Source of the DNA: Porticoccaceae bacterium
GTDB taxonomy: Bacteria > Pseudomonadota > Gammaproteobacteria > Pseudomonadales > Porticoccaceae
NCBI GenBank assembly: GCA_018069525.1
Contig: JAGPUQ010000008.1
Span: 1-64,000 of the forward strand
Reading direction: 5' to 3'
Length of the DNA stretch: 64,000 bases
The translations under genes and the position numbers were made by a program. Under the pieces are notes generated by a model, which saw only the letters and a program-made list of their open reading frames with translations, was not told where the DNA came from and made no database searches. This document shows positions 19,355 to 29,344 of this stretch, one piece after another (position 1 is the first letter of the stretch; every line of letters begins with the position of its first letter).

Positions 19355-20760
19355 ACTCTTATGTCGATAAAGGCTTCGTCGCGAATTTCCTGTAACCAGA
19401 TTTGGAGTTCTTCTTCGAATTTGCTCTGGCGCAAAAAGCTACTGGCCTGGTTGCTGCGAATTTCCTTAGAAAAATCCTGGTTGCGACGTTCGGTCACCTG
19501 TAGGACATGCCAGCCGAACTGGCTGCGGAAAGGTTCGCTAATTTGACCGGTTGCTGTGGCTTCCATCGTAAGCTGAAATTTCGGCACGAACTGTCCCGGC
19601 GTGGACCAACCAAGATCGCCACCTTTAAGGGCGGTGCCGGTATCGTCCGAATATTCCCGCGCCAGTTCGGCGAAGTCTTCGCCCGCGCTTAGGCGCGCTC
19701 GCAATTCGACGGCCAGTGCCTGGGCTTGCTCCTCGTTTAGAATTTGGTTGGGGGTGAGCAAAATATGGCGGACCCGATTTTGCTGAATCATTTTTTGATC
19801 GCCGTCCCGACGTTCGTAGAGTTTAAGCAGGTGTAAGCCAGCGTCGCTACGAATCGGTTCGCCGACTTCGCCCGGTGCCAATTTAGCGAGAACCTCAGTA
19901 AAAGGAGCGGGTAGTTGTGAGGCTTTGCGCCAGCCGAGATTGCCGCCTTTGAGGGCGTTTTGTCCCGCTGAATGCAGAATGGCAAGCTGACTGAATTCTT
20001 CGCCCTGTGCCAGTTGATCGCGTAAGCCCTGTACTTTGTCGAGGGCTTCCTTAATTTCGGCTTCCGAAGCGGCGGGTGATAACAGCAGCAGGATGTGACC
20101 GACCCTGAGGTCGGGCGAGCCCAGCAGTTGGCCCTGGTCCGAGTTGAGGAAGTTGCTGACCTCTTGTTCGGAAACCGTGATACGGCGGTTGACCATTGCC
20201 CGCTGCACGCGACTAATAACCATTTCGTTGGAAACTTGTTTCCGCAGTTGATTGAGCGTCATACCTTCCTGGTGAACTTGCGCGACTAGCTCGTCCATAG
20301 TCATTTTTTGGCGCTCTGCGATACCGCGAAGCGCTTCGTTTAGCTCGCCGTCGTCAATTTTTACGCCAGCCTGTTCGCCGATGGCGAGTTGCAGTTTGTC
20401 GAGGATTAGCTTGTCCAGTACCTGTGAGGCGATTTCCTGCGGCGGCGGTGCTTTGCCCTCGCTGCTTAACAAACGCTGATGAATGACGTTGACTTCACTG
20501 CGCAATTCGCTGATCAAAACCACGTCTTCATTGACTACGGCGGCGATGCCGTCAATCAATTGAACTTCGGCGTAAGACGGGGTCGCTAACAACGCTGGTG
20601 TCAGTGTTATTGCAATCGTCGCCGTAAGCAATGAAAGCCCCCGGCGCAAACTTTGTATGGGTTTGCGCACAGTCGCTGCTTGCGGTGCTGAAGAATGCGG
20701 TGCCGACACATGTAGCGTCGATACATGTCGTGGGGAATGTAGTGCGGATGAATAATGCAT
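19351..20760 (-). CDS. surA: Periplasmic peptidyl-prolyl isomerase and chaperone SurA
   Basis: Periplasmic chaperone that escorts outer-membrane beta-barrels, including LptD, to BAM. It has an N-terminal chaperone domain after the signal peptide ([20 protein letters not shown]...SYA), then two parvulin domains, each with a GGNLGW or GGDLGW motif. The start is uncertain: ATG 20790 (overlaps lptD), ATG 20760 (used here, 469 residues) or GTG 20670, which gives the most normal signal peptide. The extra N-terminal codons lie in a stretch of short repeats. Confidence 0.92.
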   Translation of the reverse strand: MHYSSALHSPRHVSTLHVSAPHSSAPQAATVRKPIQSLRRGLSLLTATIAITLTPALLATPSYAEVQLIDGIAAVVNEDVVLISELRSEVNVIHQRLLSSEGKAPPPQEIASQVLDKLILDKLQLAIGEQAGVKIDDGELNEALRGIAERQKMTMDELVAQVHQEGMTLNQLRKQVSNEMVISRVQRAMVNRRITVSEQEVSNFLNSDQGQLLGSPDLRVGHILLLLSPAASEAEIKEALDKVQGLRDQLAQGEEFSQLAILHSAGQNALKGGNLGWRKASQLPAPFTEVLAKLAPGEVGEPIRSDAGLHLLKLYERRDGDQKMIQQNRVRHILLTPNQILNEEQAQALAVELRARLSAGEDFAELAREYSDDTGTALKGGDLGWSTPGQFVPKFQLTMEATATGQISEPFRSQFGWHVLQVTERRNQDFSKEIRSNQASSFLRQSKFEEELQIWLQEIRDEAFIDIRV

Positions 20761-20773
20761 AAGTAAAATGTTA

Positions 20774-23566
20774 TTACCTGGGTATGTCATAGCCGTAAAT
20801 ACTTTCGCTCAAAATGTTTTCTACTTGTTTACCGGTGCCAGCAAGTCCTTTCAGTTGTATCTGGAAGAAAATACCCTGGTCGTACTCGAGGTCTTCTTCC
20901 GGCAGGACTAAGTCGTCATCGCGGTCTAGCCAGCGTCTGGCCAGCACACTGACGCGCCAGCAACAACTGTTGTATTCGAGGCCGCCAAACACTTCGAGTT
21001 CCCGACTATTGGTAAAGTCGTAGTTCCAACGGCCCATTAGTGACCAGTTGTCGGAAACCGGCAGCATAGCGGAGACGTCGCCTTGTTCGATATGGGCTTC
21101 AAATTTTTTGCTACCGACAATAAACGGGTTTTTGCGCGTATAGCGATAGCTCATGTTAAGCAGGGCATTGTTGGTGTTTTTGTAGCGCAGACTCACGTTG
21201 CCCTTGTTAATTCTGTCGCTGTTGTCGTTGAACAACACGTCGGACTGAAAGCGCCAGTGATCATTAATGCGAGCGTAGAGCTCAGCGGCGATATCCGAGT
21301 CGTCGTTCAGCAAGCTGCGCGCCAGGTCGCGCTGGGCGACCGTGGCGAGGGTATCGGGATCGTCGATCGCGTCGATAAAGGCTTTGCTAAAGATAGGATC
21401 AAGCGATACGTAACGATCGTCTAGATAAAAGATTTGGCCGATACTGGCACGCAGGCGTTCGACGCCTTTACTGTTGTATAGGCGACTGGTGAAGCCCAGC
21501 GTCATTTGCTCGGCATCGCCAATGCGGTCGCCGCCGGAGAAGCGGTCGTCGCGAAACAGTTGTTGATAGCTGAAGGTGAGTGGCGAGGTGTCAAAGTTCG
21601 GCTGGTCGTGTTGTTCTTTGAAATCCGAGTACAGATAATAAAGGCGCGGTTCAAATGTTTGGGTATGACCTTTGATCAGCGTGGTGTCGCGTTCGAAGTA
21701 CAGGCCCGTATCTATTTCGCCGACCGGTACGGTAACACTGGGATTGTCGTCACCACCAACGACGAGTGGGTCGTCCAGGTTGTAGCTTAGGTGCTTGGTT
21801 TTGACCGAGGGGCGGAAGTAACCCCAGGCCCAGCGTTTGTCCCAGGTCAGCGCGTAGTCGGCACGGAGTCGGTCGCCGGTAACAAAACTATTGTCCGCAT
21901 GATCGAACACGGTGTATTGGTGATCGAGCTGCAGCGCCAGGTTCGAGTCGTTGAAATAATAGGCACCATCGAAATTGACTCTGGGTAATTGCTCGTATTG
22001 GCGCGGTCGGTTATCGATTAGCGTTTGGTATTTGACACTACTGACGTCGAGATCCCAGTGATTCAGGCGATAACCCACGGTGGCCAGTTGTCGTAGGTGA
22101 GTGCGACTGCTGACTTCCAGCGAGCCGTTACCCAGGTCCTGGAAATAATCCGTATCGCTGACTTTGGTGTAGTCGACACGAGTGCTCCATGGATAACCCT
22201 GGCCGCCGTTGTGATCCACATTCGCCAGCCAACGGTCTTCTCCCTCGTGGGGCCGCTTGCCGGTGATGGGGTCGATGTTAGCGTCTTCGTCGGAATCGTC
22301 GCCGCCATCGTCGCTCCACAGGTGGGCACCGGAGATCACGGTTTCAGTGGCCTGGCTTAAATGGCGGAGTTCGAGTTCCACCATAGAACCCCGTTCCTGA
22401 ATGTAGCGAGGTGTCACGGTGGCGTCGTAATTGGGCGCCAGGTTAAGGTAAATCGGTTGCGCGAAATCAAAACCGTTTTCGTCTCCGAAGCTGAACTCAG
22501 GGAACAGCAAACCGCTTGCGCGCTGGTCGTTGACCGGGAAGCGCACCCAGGGCAGGTACAGTACGGGGACGTCCTTGACTTCGATGCGTACGTGACGAGC
22601 AGTGGCAAACGTACCTTCGGGGTCGATCTTAATGCCGCCGGTTTTTAGTTGCCAGGTATTGTTGCCAGGTTCGCAGGTGGTATAGGTGGCGTTGTCCACG
22701 TAGATTTCGCCGCGGTCGTTGCGTGTGAAGGTAGCGGCCGTACCGCGTACACCGGAGTTGTGGAATACAAAGGTGGTGTTGTCGGCCTGAATTTCCGATG
22801 AATCGGTATTGATGAGTATTTTGTCGCCCAGCAGCAAGGTGTTGGGCTCGCGGAATTGCACGTTATTTTCCAGTAGCACGGTGCTGGCGTCCTGGTCCAC
22901 TACCGCCTTGTCGCTGCGCACTTGTCGATAACCCTTGGAAACCTGAACATCGCCAGTGAGGGTCGCGGTGTTGCCGACAGTTTCGGTGGCATCGGCGCTG
23001 GCGCGCAGAGGTGCATTTTCTGGGTTTAGGTCGGAGTCTTCATAGGTGCGGGGTGGCTCAATATAGGCACCGCAACATCCGGGGGAGGCAGCTTGCTTTT
23101 GTTCGGCGGTGAGGGCGCTTTCGTCTACCCAGTCGAGATTGCGGGTTACTTTAACGCGCGGTTCGTCGGCGGGTGGTTTGGCTTTTGCCGCAGAGCGAGC
23201 CGTTGAACGATGGGGTGGCCGGTGGTAGACGGGGCCGGACACGTCTTGCTCATCGCAAACCCAACCACCCTCGGAGCCGACGCGGCAGGCCCATTGAGTA
23301 TTTTTGGCAGGACTTTCACTGTCCGCGGCTTCTGGTCCAACTTCCGCCCAGGTCAGCGTGCTGGTCGCGGCTAATAGCCACATGGCCTTGATGAGAACAG
23401 CTTTAGCATTGCCACAAGCGTTGCCGAAAACCGATCGAAATAAACCGTGTATTGCTTGCGGCGCGGCAGAGGTGCGGCTGGTGCTGATCTTGAGGTCAGC
23501 AACGAGGTCAGCCTCAACGTTAGCATCGATGTTAGTAATGAAGCGAAATATTTGACGAAAGCCCAC
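20774..23566 (-). CDS. lptD: LPS-assembly outer-membrane protein LptD
   Basis: Outer-membrane barrel that, with LptE, inserts LPS into the outer leaflet. An N-terminal LptA-like jellyroll (YTTCEPGNNTWQL is typical) precedes the barrel. The disulfide cysteines are visible: CC near the mature N-terminus (GCCGAYIEP) and the C-terminal CCW pair. I chose GTG 23566 because AAGGG lies 8 bp upstream, giving 930 residues; the frame runs on to another GTG at 23662, and an internal ATG at 23383 lies just before the signal-peptide core. An Asp-rich loop is encoded at about 22262-22320. Confidence 0.93.
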   Translation of the reverse strand: MGFRQIFRFITNIDANVEADLVADLKISTSRTSAAPQAIHGLFRSVFGNACGNAKAVLIKAMWLLAATSTLTWAEVGPEAADSESPAKNTQWACRVGSEGGWVCDEQDVSGPVYHRPPHRSTARSAAKAKPPADEPRVKVTRNLDWVDESALTAEQKQAASPGCCGAYIEPPRTYEDSDLNPENAPLRASADATETVGNTATLTGDVQVSKGYRQVRSDKAVVDQDASTVLLENNVQFREPNTLLLGDKILINTDSSEIQADNTTFVFHNSGVRGTAATFTRNDRGEIYVDNATYTTCEPGNNTWQLKTGGIKIDPEGTFATARHVRIEVKDVPVLYLPWVRFPVNDQRASGLLFPEFSFGDENGFDFAQPIYLNLAPNYDATVTPRYIQERGSMVELELRHLSQATETVISGAHLWSDDGGDDSDEDANIDPITGKRPHEGEDRWLANVDHNGGQGYPWSTRVDYTKVSDTDYFQDLGNGSLEVSSRTHLRQLATVGYRLNHWDLDVSSVKYQTLIDNRPRQYEQLPRVNFDGAYYFNDSNLALQLDHQYTVFDHADNSFVTGDRLRADYALTWDKRWAWGYFRPSVKTKHLSYNLDDPLVVGGDDNPSVTVPVGEIDTGLYFERDTTLIKGHTQTFEPRLYYLYSDFKEQHDQPNFDTSPLTFSYQQLFRDDRFSGGDRIGDAEQMTLGFTSRLYNSKGVERLRASIGQIFYLDDRYVSLDPIFSKAFIDAIDDPDTLATVAQRDLARSLLNDDSDIAAELYARINDHWRFQSDVLFNDNSDRINKGNVSLRYKNTNNALLNMSYRYTRKNPFIVGSKKFEAHIEQGDVSAMLPVSDNWSLMGRWNYDFTNSRELEVFGGLEYNSCCWRVSVLARRWLDRDDDLVLPEEDLEYDQGIFFQIQLKGLAGTGKQVENILSESIYGYDIPR
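23492..23515. repeat. 12-bp tandem repeat in the lptD 5' end
   Basis: GAGGTCAGCAAC (23492-23503) is followed by GAGGTCAGCCTC (23504-23515). It encodes part of the extended N-terminal region before the LptD signal peptide (residues VEADLVADL). One of several short duplications at gene starts in this window. Confidence 0.65.
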
Positions 23567-23674
23567 AGAAGTCACCCTTGTTATGCGGAAAGTATTGTAC
23601 CTGAACTTTGGGTTTGTGTGAGGCCCTTGCAGGCTTTGCGTTAGAATACTCAAAGGCAACACGGATCCTCGAAT

Positions 23675-24772
23675 ATGACGAATAGCGCAACCCTGACAAG
23701 CTGGTTATTAAACTACCTGCCCGATCATGTGGCGTTGCCTGATCGGGGCGCAGTTGATGGGGGTGTTCGACTGGAGCCAGTGAGCGGTGATGCGGGATTT
23801 CGCTCCTATTATCGAGTGAATACACAGCCCACCCTGATAGCCGTGAACGCCCCGCCGGAGACCGAGAATAATCCGGATTTTGTGCGCAAGGGCCTGGCTT
23901 TTAGCCAAGCGGGGGTACACAGCCCGAAAATTTATGCGGTGGATTACCGCGCCGGGTTTTTGTTGCTCGAAGATTTGGGCGAGCGGGTGTTTTTGAGTGA
24001 GCTAAAAGAGAACCCCCGGGCGCTGGTCTATCCTCCCGGGTTGGAAACCTTGCTGCAAATCCAGCGTATTCCGCCGCTACAACGGGAGTCTTCAGCGCAG
24101 CCGATATTTGCTGATTACAGCGCCGAGATTTTCGATCGAGAAATGCAGCTCTTTCCCCAGTGGTTTGTCGAGCAATTACTCGGTCTTTCATTGCAGCCGG
24201 ATGAATCGGCCTTGCTACAAGCGACATTCGACACGCTGTCTACGAGTGCGTTGTCGCAACCTCAAGTTGTGGTGCACCGGGATTTTCAGATTCGCAACTT
24301 ACTGTTGCTGGATAACGGTGGAGTGGGTGTGATCGATTATCAGGACGCCCTTATCGGCCCGATAACTTACGATCTGGTGTCGCTATTACGCGACTGTTAT
24401 ATCCATTTGTCGGATGCGCAAATCGACCATTATCTCGATGATTATCTGAACCGCGCGACAGCACATTATGGGGAGATGTCCGGGGGTGGGCTTGAACCCT
24501 TGCCCGATTCGACGAAGTTTCGGCGTGACTTCGATTTAATGGGGCTGCAACGGCATATCAAAGTACTAGGTATTTTTGCCCGCCTTTATCTGCGCGACGG
24601 CAAGCCGAGCTATCTTGCCGAGCTCCCGTTATTTATTCGCTACGTACTAGAAGTTGCAGAGCGTTATTCTGAGACGCAGTCCTTTCGGCACTGGTTTGGC
24701 GAGCGCGTATTACCGGAGTTAGCGCAGCAGGATTGGTATGTTAACTGGGAAACCGCAGGAGAGCGCGAGTGA
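23675..24772 (+). CDS. amgK: N-acetylmuramate/N-acetylglucosamine anomeric kinase
   Basis: AmgK phosphorylates MurNAc (and GlcNAc) at C1 in the peptidoglycan-recycling shortcut known from Pseudomonas putida. 365 residues of the aminoglycoside-phosphotransferase (APH) fold. The catalytic loop VVHRDFQIRNLLL and the metal-binding VIDYQDALIGPITYDL follow in the right order (about residues 205-245). It is divergent from lptD and 7 bp before murU. Confidence 0.9.
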   Translation: MTNSATLTSWLLNYLPDHVALPDRGAVDGGVRLEPVSGDAGFRSYYRVNTQPTLIAVNAPPETENNPDFVRKGLAFSQAGVHSPKIYAVDYRAGFLLLEDLGERVFLSELKENPRALVYPPGLETLLQIQRIPPLQRESSAQPIFADYSAEIFDREMQLFPQWFVEQLLGLSLQPDESALLQATFDTLSTSALSQPQVVVHRDFQIRNLLLLDNGGVGVIDYQDALIGPITYDLVSLLRDCYIHLSDAQIDHYLDDYLNRATAHYGEMSGGGLEPLPDSTKFRRDFDLMGLQRHIKVLGIFARLYLRDGKPSYLAELPLFIRYVLEVAERYSETQSFRHWFGERVLPELAQQDWYVNWETAGERE

Positions 24773-24779
24773 AGGCCTT

Positions 24780-25517
24780 ATGAAAGCCATGATACTTGCG
24801 GCAGGCTTTGGCAAGCGCTTGCGGCCATTAACCGACACGTTGCCCAAGCCGATGGTACCCGTTAACGGTAAGCCTCTGATTCAATATCACGTAGAACGTC
24901 TGGCTGAGGCGGGCATTCGCGAGTTAGTGATTAACACCGCCTGGCTGGGAGAGCAGGTAGAGCAACATCTGGGTGATGGCAGTGAGTTTGGTGTGTCGAT
25001 TCACTGGTCGCGGGAGCTACAGCCTCTGGAGACGGGGGGTGGTATCTACAAAGCACTACCCCTACTGGGTGAGGAACCCTTTGTGCTGGTGAATGGCGAC
25101 ATCTGGAGCGATTACGCTTTTACACACTTGTCGAATTTTGTGTTGGGTGCAGAGCGCGATGCCCATCTGGTGCTGGTGCCCAATCCTGAACATCACCCGG
25201 CAGGCGATTATTGCCTGGATGGTCGCGCTAAGCATGGCGACAAGGGGGTCAGTCTTCGCGGTGACAGGGGCAATTCTTTCACCTTCAGTGGCATCAGTGT
25301 GATCAACCCCGCGTTGATCACAGACTTTGTTCAGGGTCAGATTCAGGGCCCGGTCCATACCCAAAGGGGGGATGAGGATCAGCCGATATTTCCGCTGCGC
25401 GATGCCTTGCAGTTAGCCATTGTCCGGGATCGAGTGACAGGCGAAGTGTTCGACGGCTACTGGTGTGATGTGGGCACACCCCGGCGACTTGCCGAGCTTG
25501 AGCAACGATTTAAGTAA
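24780..25517 (+). CDS. murU: N-acetylmuramate alpha-1-phosphate uridylyltransferase
   Basis: MurU makes UDP-MurNAc from MurNAc-1-phosphate and UTP, bypassing the MurA/MurB steps. I chose ATG 4780 of this region (24780), so the protein opens MKAMILAAGFGKRLRPLTD, the nucleotidyltransferase signature; an upstream ATG (24738) lies inside amgK. 245 residues, with LPKPMVPVNGKPLIQY and VNGDIW as further motifs. The pair with amgK fixes the assignment. The 267-bp gap after it holds short GAGCAAGG repeats (25525-25560) and nothing else I can name. Confidence 0.9.
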   Translation: MKAMILAAGFGKRLRPLTDTLPKPMVPVNGKPLIQYHVERLAEAGIRELVINTAWLGEQVEQHLGDGSEFGVSIHWSRELQPLETGGGIYKALPLLGEEPFVLVNGDIWSDYAFTHLSNFVLGAERDAHLVLVPNPEHHPAGDYCLDGRAKHGDKGVSLRGDRGNSFTFSGISVINPALITDFVQGQIQGPVHTQRGDEDQPIFPLRDALQLAIVRDRVTGEVFDGYWCDVGTPRRLAELEQRFK

Positions 25518-25784
25518 GTAGCGTGAGCAAGGATTTAGGTGAGCAGCTTGAGCAAGGGTTAGGGTAAACAGGTCGGTGTACATGCGCACAAAAAGCAATT
25601 GCCGATATTTCTTTTGCCTTAGGTGTGAATAAGCTCTACCAAAAAATGTTTTAGATATACAATATACCCCGCTTTTTCTGTAATTTATTCTCTGTGATTC
25701 AGAGCTGAGCCTTTTAGGTGTGATACTGCTAGGCCTGATGTTACCAAGCGCAATACTAATAGACGTGACACTAACGAGACCTCT

Positions 25785-26978
25785 ATGTTTTCCTCACTGG
25801 ATATACTTCCCTCCGATCCGATTCTGGGCCTAATGGCGGAATTCAGGAACGACCCCAATCCCAACAAGGTTGATCTCGGTGTTGGGGTCTATAAAAATGA
25901 AGCCGGGCTTACCCCTATTATGGCGGCGGTAAAAACCGCTGAGCAGCATGTTTTTGCGGGCGAAGACACTAAAAGTTATATCGGCCCGGCGGGAATGCCG
26001 GAGTTTAACGAGGCCATTAAAAAGCTAATTTTTGGCGAATCCCATCCTGCTTTGCAGTCAAATCGAGTGGCAACGGTATTAACACCCGGTGGCTGCGGTG
26101 CGCTTAGAGTAGGCGCTGAATTATTGAAGCGCAGCGAGCCAAAAACTCGAATTTGGGTGGGTGATCCCACCTGGGCCAATCATCTTCCCCTGCTGGGTAA
26201 TGCTGGGCTGAAAATTGAGCAGTACCCCTATTACGATCGCGCCACCAGCAAGCTGACATTCGATGCCATGATGAGCGCGTTGGAGCAAACCAGTGAGGCG
26301 GACGTGGTGCTGCTGCACGGTTGTTGTCACAATCCCTCCGGGGCCGATCTATCGCCAGAGCAGTGGCGTGCCGTCACCGAGCTGGCAGAGCAAAAAGGTT
26401 TTTTACCGTTTATTGACCTGGCTTACCAGGGTTTGAGTGTGGGCTTGGCCGAAGACGCCTACGGTGCGCGTTTAATGGCCGAGCGTTTGCCTGAAGTGAT
26501 TGTGGCTAGTTCTTGTTCCAAAAATTTTGGCCTGTATCGGGAGCGAGTGGGTAGTCTTTCTATTGTGGGCACTAATAGCAGTAGCGCCAGTACGGCCATT
26601 AGCCACGTTAATAATATCGTGCGGGGTATGTATTCTATGCCGCCCTCCCACGGCGGTGCGATTGTTGCCGAAATTTTAAATAATTCGGAGTTGCAGGACA
26701 GTTGGCAGTCAGAGCTGGGGATGATGCGTGATCGCATCAACGATACGCGCCATTTGTTAGTGCAAAAATTGCGTGACGCGGGGGTGGATAGAGATTTTTC
26801 TTTTATCGAATCTCAACACGGTATGTTTTCGTTTCTCGGTATTTCTAAAGACGAAATTACACGGTTAAAAACCGAATACGGCATTTACATTGTGGGTTCC
26901 AGTCGCACTAATATGGCGGGGGTTTCTCTTGCCAATGTAGATTACGTGGCTGATGCTCTGGCCCGTGTATTGAAATAG
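25785..26978 (+). CDS. Aromatic/aspartate aminotransferase (class I)
   Basis: PLP enzyme of the AspC/TyrB group, transferring amino groups between aspartate or aromatic amino acids and 2-oxoglutarate. 397 residues. SYIGPAGMPEFNEAI and HNPSGADLS are family segments, the PLP lysine is K246 in SSCSKNFGLYRERVG, and the substrate-binding arginine is in SSRTNMAG. AspC and TyrB cannot be separated by eye. Confidence 0.88.
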   Translation: MFSSLDILPSDPILGLMAEFRNDPNPNKVDLGVGVYKNEAGLTPIMAAVKTAEQHVFAGEDTKSYIGPAGMPEFNEAIKKLIFGESHPALQSNRVATVLTPGGCGALRVGAELLKRSEPKTRIWVGDPTWANHLPLLGNAGLKIEQYPYYDRATSKLTFDAMMSALEQTSEADVVLLHGCCHNPSGADLSPEQWRAVTELAEQKGFLPFIDLAYQGLSVGLAEDAYGARLMAERLPEVIVASSCSKNFGLYRERVGSLSIVGTNSSSASTAISHVNNIVRGMYSMPPSHGGAIVAEILNNSELQDSWQSELGMMRDRINDTRHLLVQKLRDAGVDRDFSFIESQHGMFSFLGISKDEITRLKTEYGIYIVGSSRTNMAGVSLANVDYVADALARVLK

Positions 26979-27030
26979 AGTGTTGGGATAGGCGCGGCTG
27001 CCAAGAGAGTTTAAGTAAATAAACGAATAA

Positions 27031-27066
27031 ATAGAAAAGGGCACGTCACGGCGTGCCCTTTTCTAT
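27031..27066. terminator. Bidirectional terminator between convergent genes
   Basis: A perfect 15-bp stem, 27031-27045 with 27052-27066, loop TCACGG, GC-rich core GGGCACG/CGTGCCC flanked by A and T runs on both sides. It serves the aminotransferase (plus) and the converging acyl-CoA synthetase (minus). Confidence 0.92.
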
Positions 27067-27095
27067 ATTTGGAGATTTGATTACGACCTGAGGGG

Positions 27096-28634
27096 CTACT
27101 TTGCCGCTACGGTAATACCCCCGTGTATTTTGCGCAGTTCTGTTTTTAGAATTTTACCGGCTCCGGATTTGGGTAATTCGTCCATAAAAAAAACGGTTTT
27201 GGGTACTTTAAACCGCGCCAGACATTCGTTACAGAATTCGATTAACTCATTCTCAGTCAGGCTCGCGCCTTCTTTCAGCACGATGCAGGCTGCGGGAACT
27301 TCTTGCCATTTTTCATGAGGAATACCGATTACAGCGACTTCGGCAACGGCTTCGTGCCCGTAGATGGCCTGCTCCAATTCCGCTGGATAAACATTTTCAC
27401 CGCCGCTAATAATCATGTCTTTTTTACGATCGACGACATAGAGGTAGCCCTCGTCGTCGAGGTAGCCCAAATCACCGGAGTGGTACCAGCCGCCGCGCAG
27501 CGCCTCGGCGGTCGCTTCCGGTTTGTTCCAGTAGCCCTTCATCATGTTGGGGCCACGGCAGAGAATCTCACCGATCTCGGTGGCGGGCATGTCTTGGCCG
27601 CTGTCATCGATAATCCGGACATCCACATGGAAAGCAGGATAGCCGACGGAGCCGTTTTTGCGCTCGCAGTCCCACTTGTCGAGGATGGATACCAGTGGAG
27701 CAAGCTCGGTCATACCGAAGCCTTCGTAAATCGGCAAATCTCGGGACTGGAAGTATTTCAAGATACTCATGGGTGTGGGTGCAGCGCCGGTCATTAAAAA
27801 CTCGACAGACCCTAAGTCGTATTTTTTGTTTTCCAGTTCCTCGACAATCATTTGCCACATCGACGGCACGCAGAACAAGGCGGTAATTTTTTCCTGCTCG
27901 GTGGCTTCCAGTACCTTGACCGCATCGAACTCGGGCAGGGTCACTACAGTACCGCCCTGAAATAGCGTTGGTAATACGGTGACACTGGTGCCGCCAATAT
28001 GGAACATCGGCGCTACGCCGAGAGCAACGGTGTCGGCCTGAATCGGCAGGCGCTGAGTGGTGTGAAAAACATTCCATGCGTGGTTGGCGTGGGTGAGCAT
28101 CGCGCCTTTGGGGCGACCCGTAGTGCCAGAAGTGTACATAAGTAAGGCGACATCGTCGGGATTTACGGTGGCGTTGATTTCCTCATCGGAGGCAGCGGCC
28201 AATAGGCCTTCGTATTCGGCGTCGTCATCGCAGGTGCTGCTGCGGCCACAGTAGACCACGGTGTCAAAGTGCACCACTTTTTGCAGACCTTCCGTAAGGT
28301 GGGCGAATTCCGCGTGATAAAAGAAGGTGCGGGCACCAGAATCCTGAATGATGTATTCAATTTCTGGTACCGTGAGGCGAAAGTTGATGGGCAGAAAAAT
28401 CGCGCCTAGCTTGGCAACGGCAAAGATCAGCTCTAACTGCTCGTTGCCATTTTGCAGTAACGAAGACACCCTATCACCGGGGCGCACACCGCTGTCGCGC
28501 AGGGCATTGGCCAGTCGATTGCAGCGGCGATTAAATTCTTTGTAAGTGAAACGGCGATGGCGGTTAACAATGGCCAGTCGGTTACCGGAGATCATCTCCC
28601 GTTTGGTCGTCCAATATCCTAAGCCCTGATCCAT
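27096..28634 (-). CDS. AMP-dependent acyl-CoA synthetase
   Basis: ANL-superfamily ligase forming acyl-CoA from a carboxylic acid, ATP and CoA. 512 residues. It has the P-loop YTSGTTGRPKGAM (about 168-180), GWYHSGDLGYLDDEGYLYVV and the C-terminal PKSGAGKILKTELR with the catalytic lysine. Length and motifs fit medium/long-chain or FadD13/cyclohexanecarboxylate-type ligases; the substrate cannot be told. Confidence 0.88.
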   Translation of the reverse strand: MDQGLGYWTTKREMISGNRLAIVNRHRRFTYKEFNRRCNRLANALRDSGVRPGDRVSSLLQNGNEQLELIFAVAKLGAIFLPINFRLTVPEIEYIIQDSGARTFFYHAEFAHLTEGLQKVVHFDTVVYCGRSSTCDDDAEYEGLLAAASDEEINATVNPDDVALLMYTSGTTGRPKGAMLTHANHAWNVFHTTQRLPIQADTVALGVAPMFHIGGTSVTVLPTLFQGGTVVTLPEFDAVKVLEATEQEKITALFCVPSMWQMIVEELENKKYDLGSVEFLMTGAAPTPMSILKYFQSRDLPIYEGFGMTELAPLVSILDKWDCERKNGSVGYPAFHVDVRIIDDSGQDMPATEIGEILCRGPNMMKGYWNKPEATAEALRGGWYHSGDLGYLDDEGYLYVVDRKKDMIISGGENVYPAELEQAIYGHEAVAEVAVIGIPHEKWQEVPAACIVLKEGASLTENELIEFCNECLARFKVPKTVFFMDELPKSGAGKILKTELRKIHGGITVAAK

Positions 28635-28854
28635 AACAACCTCTTTTATAGTTTAGTATTTAGTACAGTAACACCTAATATTGAGCGTCGATCCAGAGTC
28701 ATTAATCAGCCAATGAGTAAATGCTAAGCACGCGCAGATTACCAATTTCTCGGCGAGTGATCAATCATGGAAATCTATTGACCTTGTTTGCCAGGGTTTA
28801 TCTGTGAATAGAGCGCTACACTGCTACCTGGATTAATAATTTTATAGGGACTGC

Positions 28855-29241
28855 GTGATTTTGACAGCGTTAAAAAAGGATCGATTAAGGTGGATGTGGC
28901 GAGCATGTTTTACCTCACTACTCGTGATCGCGACAGGCCTGGCACTGCTCCCGATTACGGGTGACATGCGGTTTCCCGGTCAGGATAAAGTGATGCATGC
29001 TGCCACCTATGCGGTGTTATACGCCCTGGGCTGGTTATCATTTCCGGGGTCGGTATTTCGGTGGCCCTTGTTTGTGGGGTTACTTTGTTATGGTGTGCTG
29101 ATCGAAATACTGCAACTGCTCACCGGCTATCGATTTATGGAATTTTGGGACGTAGTGGCGAATACCCTGGGGCTTGGCCTGGGTTGTCTAGGTATTTTTA
29201 TCTGGCGGCGACTTTTGCACGGAGCGATATTACCAAATTAA
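28855..29241 (+). CDS. VanZ-like integral membrane protein
   Basis: 128 residues with about four membrane segments. The conserved pattern DKVMHAATYAVL, then IEILQLLTGYRFMEFWDVVANTLG, matches the VanZ-like family (PF04892), named after the teicoplanin-resistance accessory protein but of unknown function in most bacteria. GTG start, with AGGGA 4 bp upstream. Confidence 0.8.
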   Translation: MILTALKKDRLRWMWRACFTSLLVIATGLALLPITGDMRFPGQDKVMHAATYAVLYALGWLSFPGSVFRWPLFVGLLCYGVLIEILQLLTGYRFMEFWDVVANTLGLGLGCLGIFIWRRLLHGAILPN

Positions 29242-29344
29242 TTACCAGGCTTTACCAAGCAAAGCGTATCTCTCTGAAAATACAGAAATTGCCAGCTTTT
29301 AATTCCTGTGATCGAACTTATCGTCAGGCTTATGGGAGCTTTTC

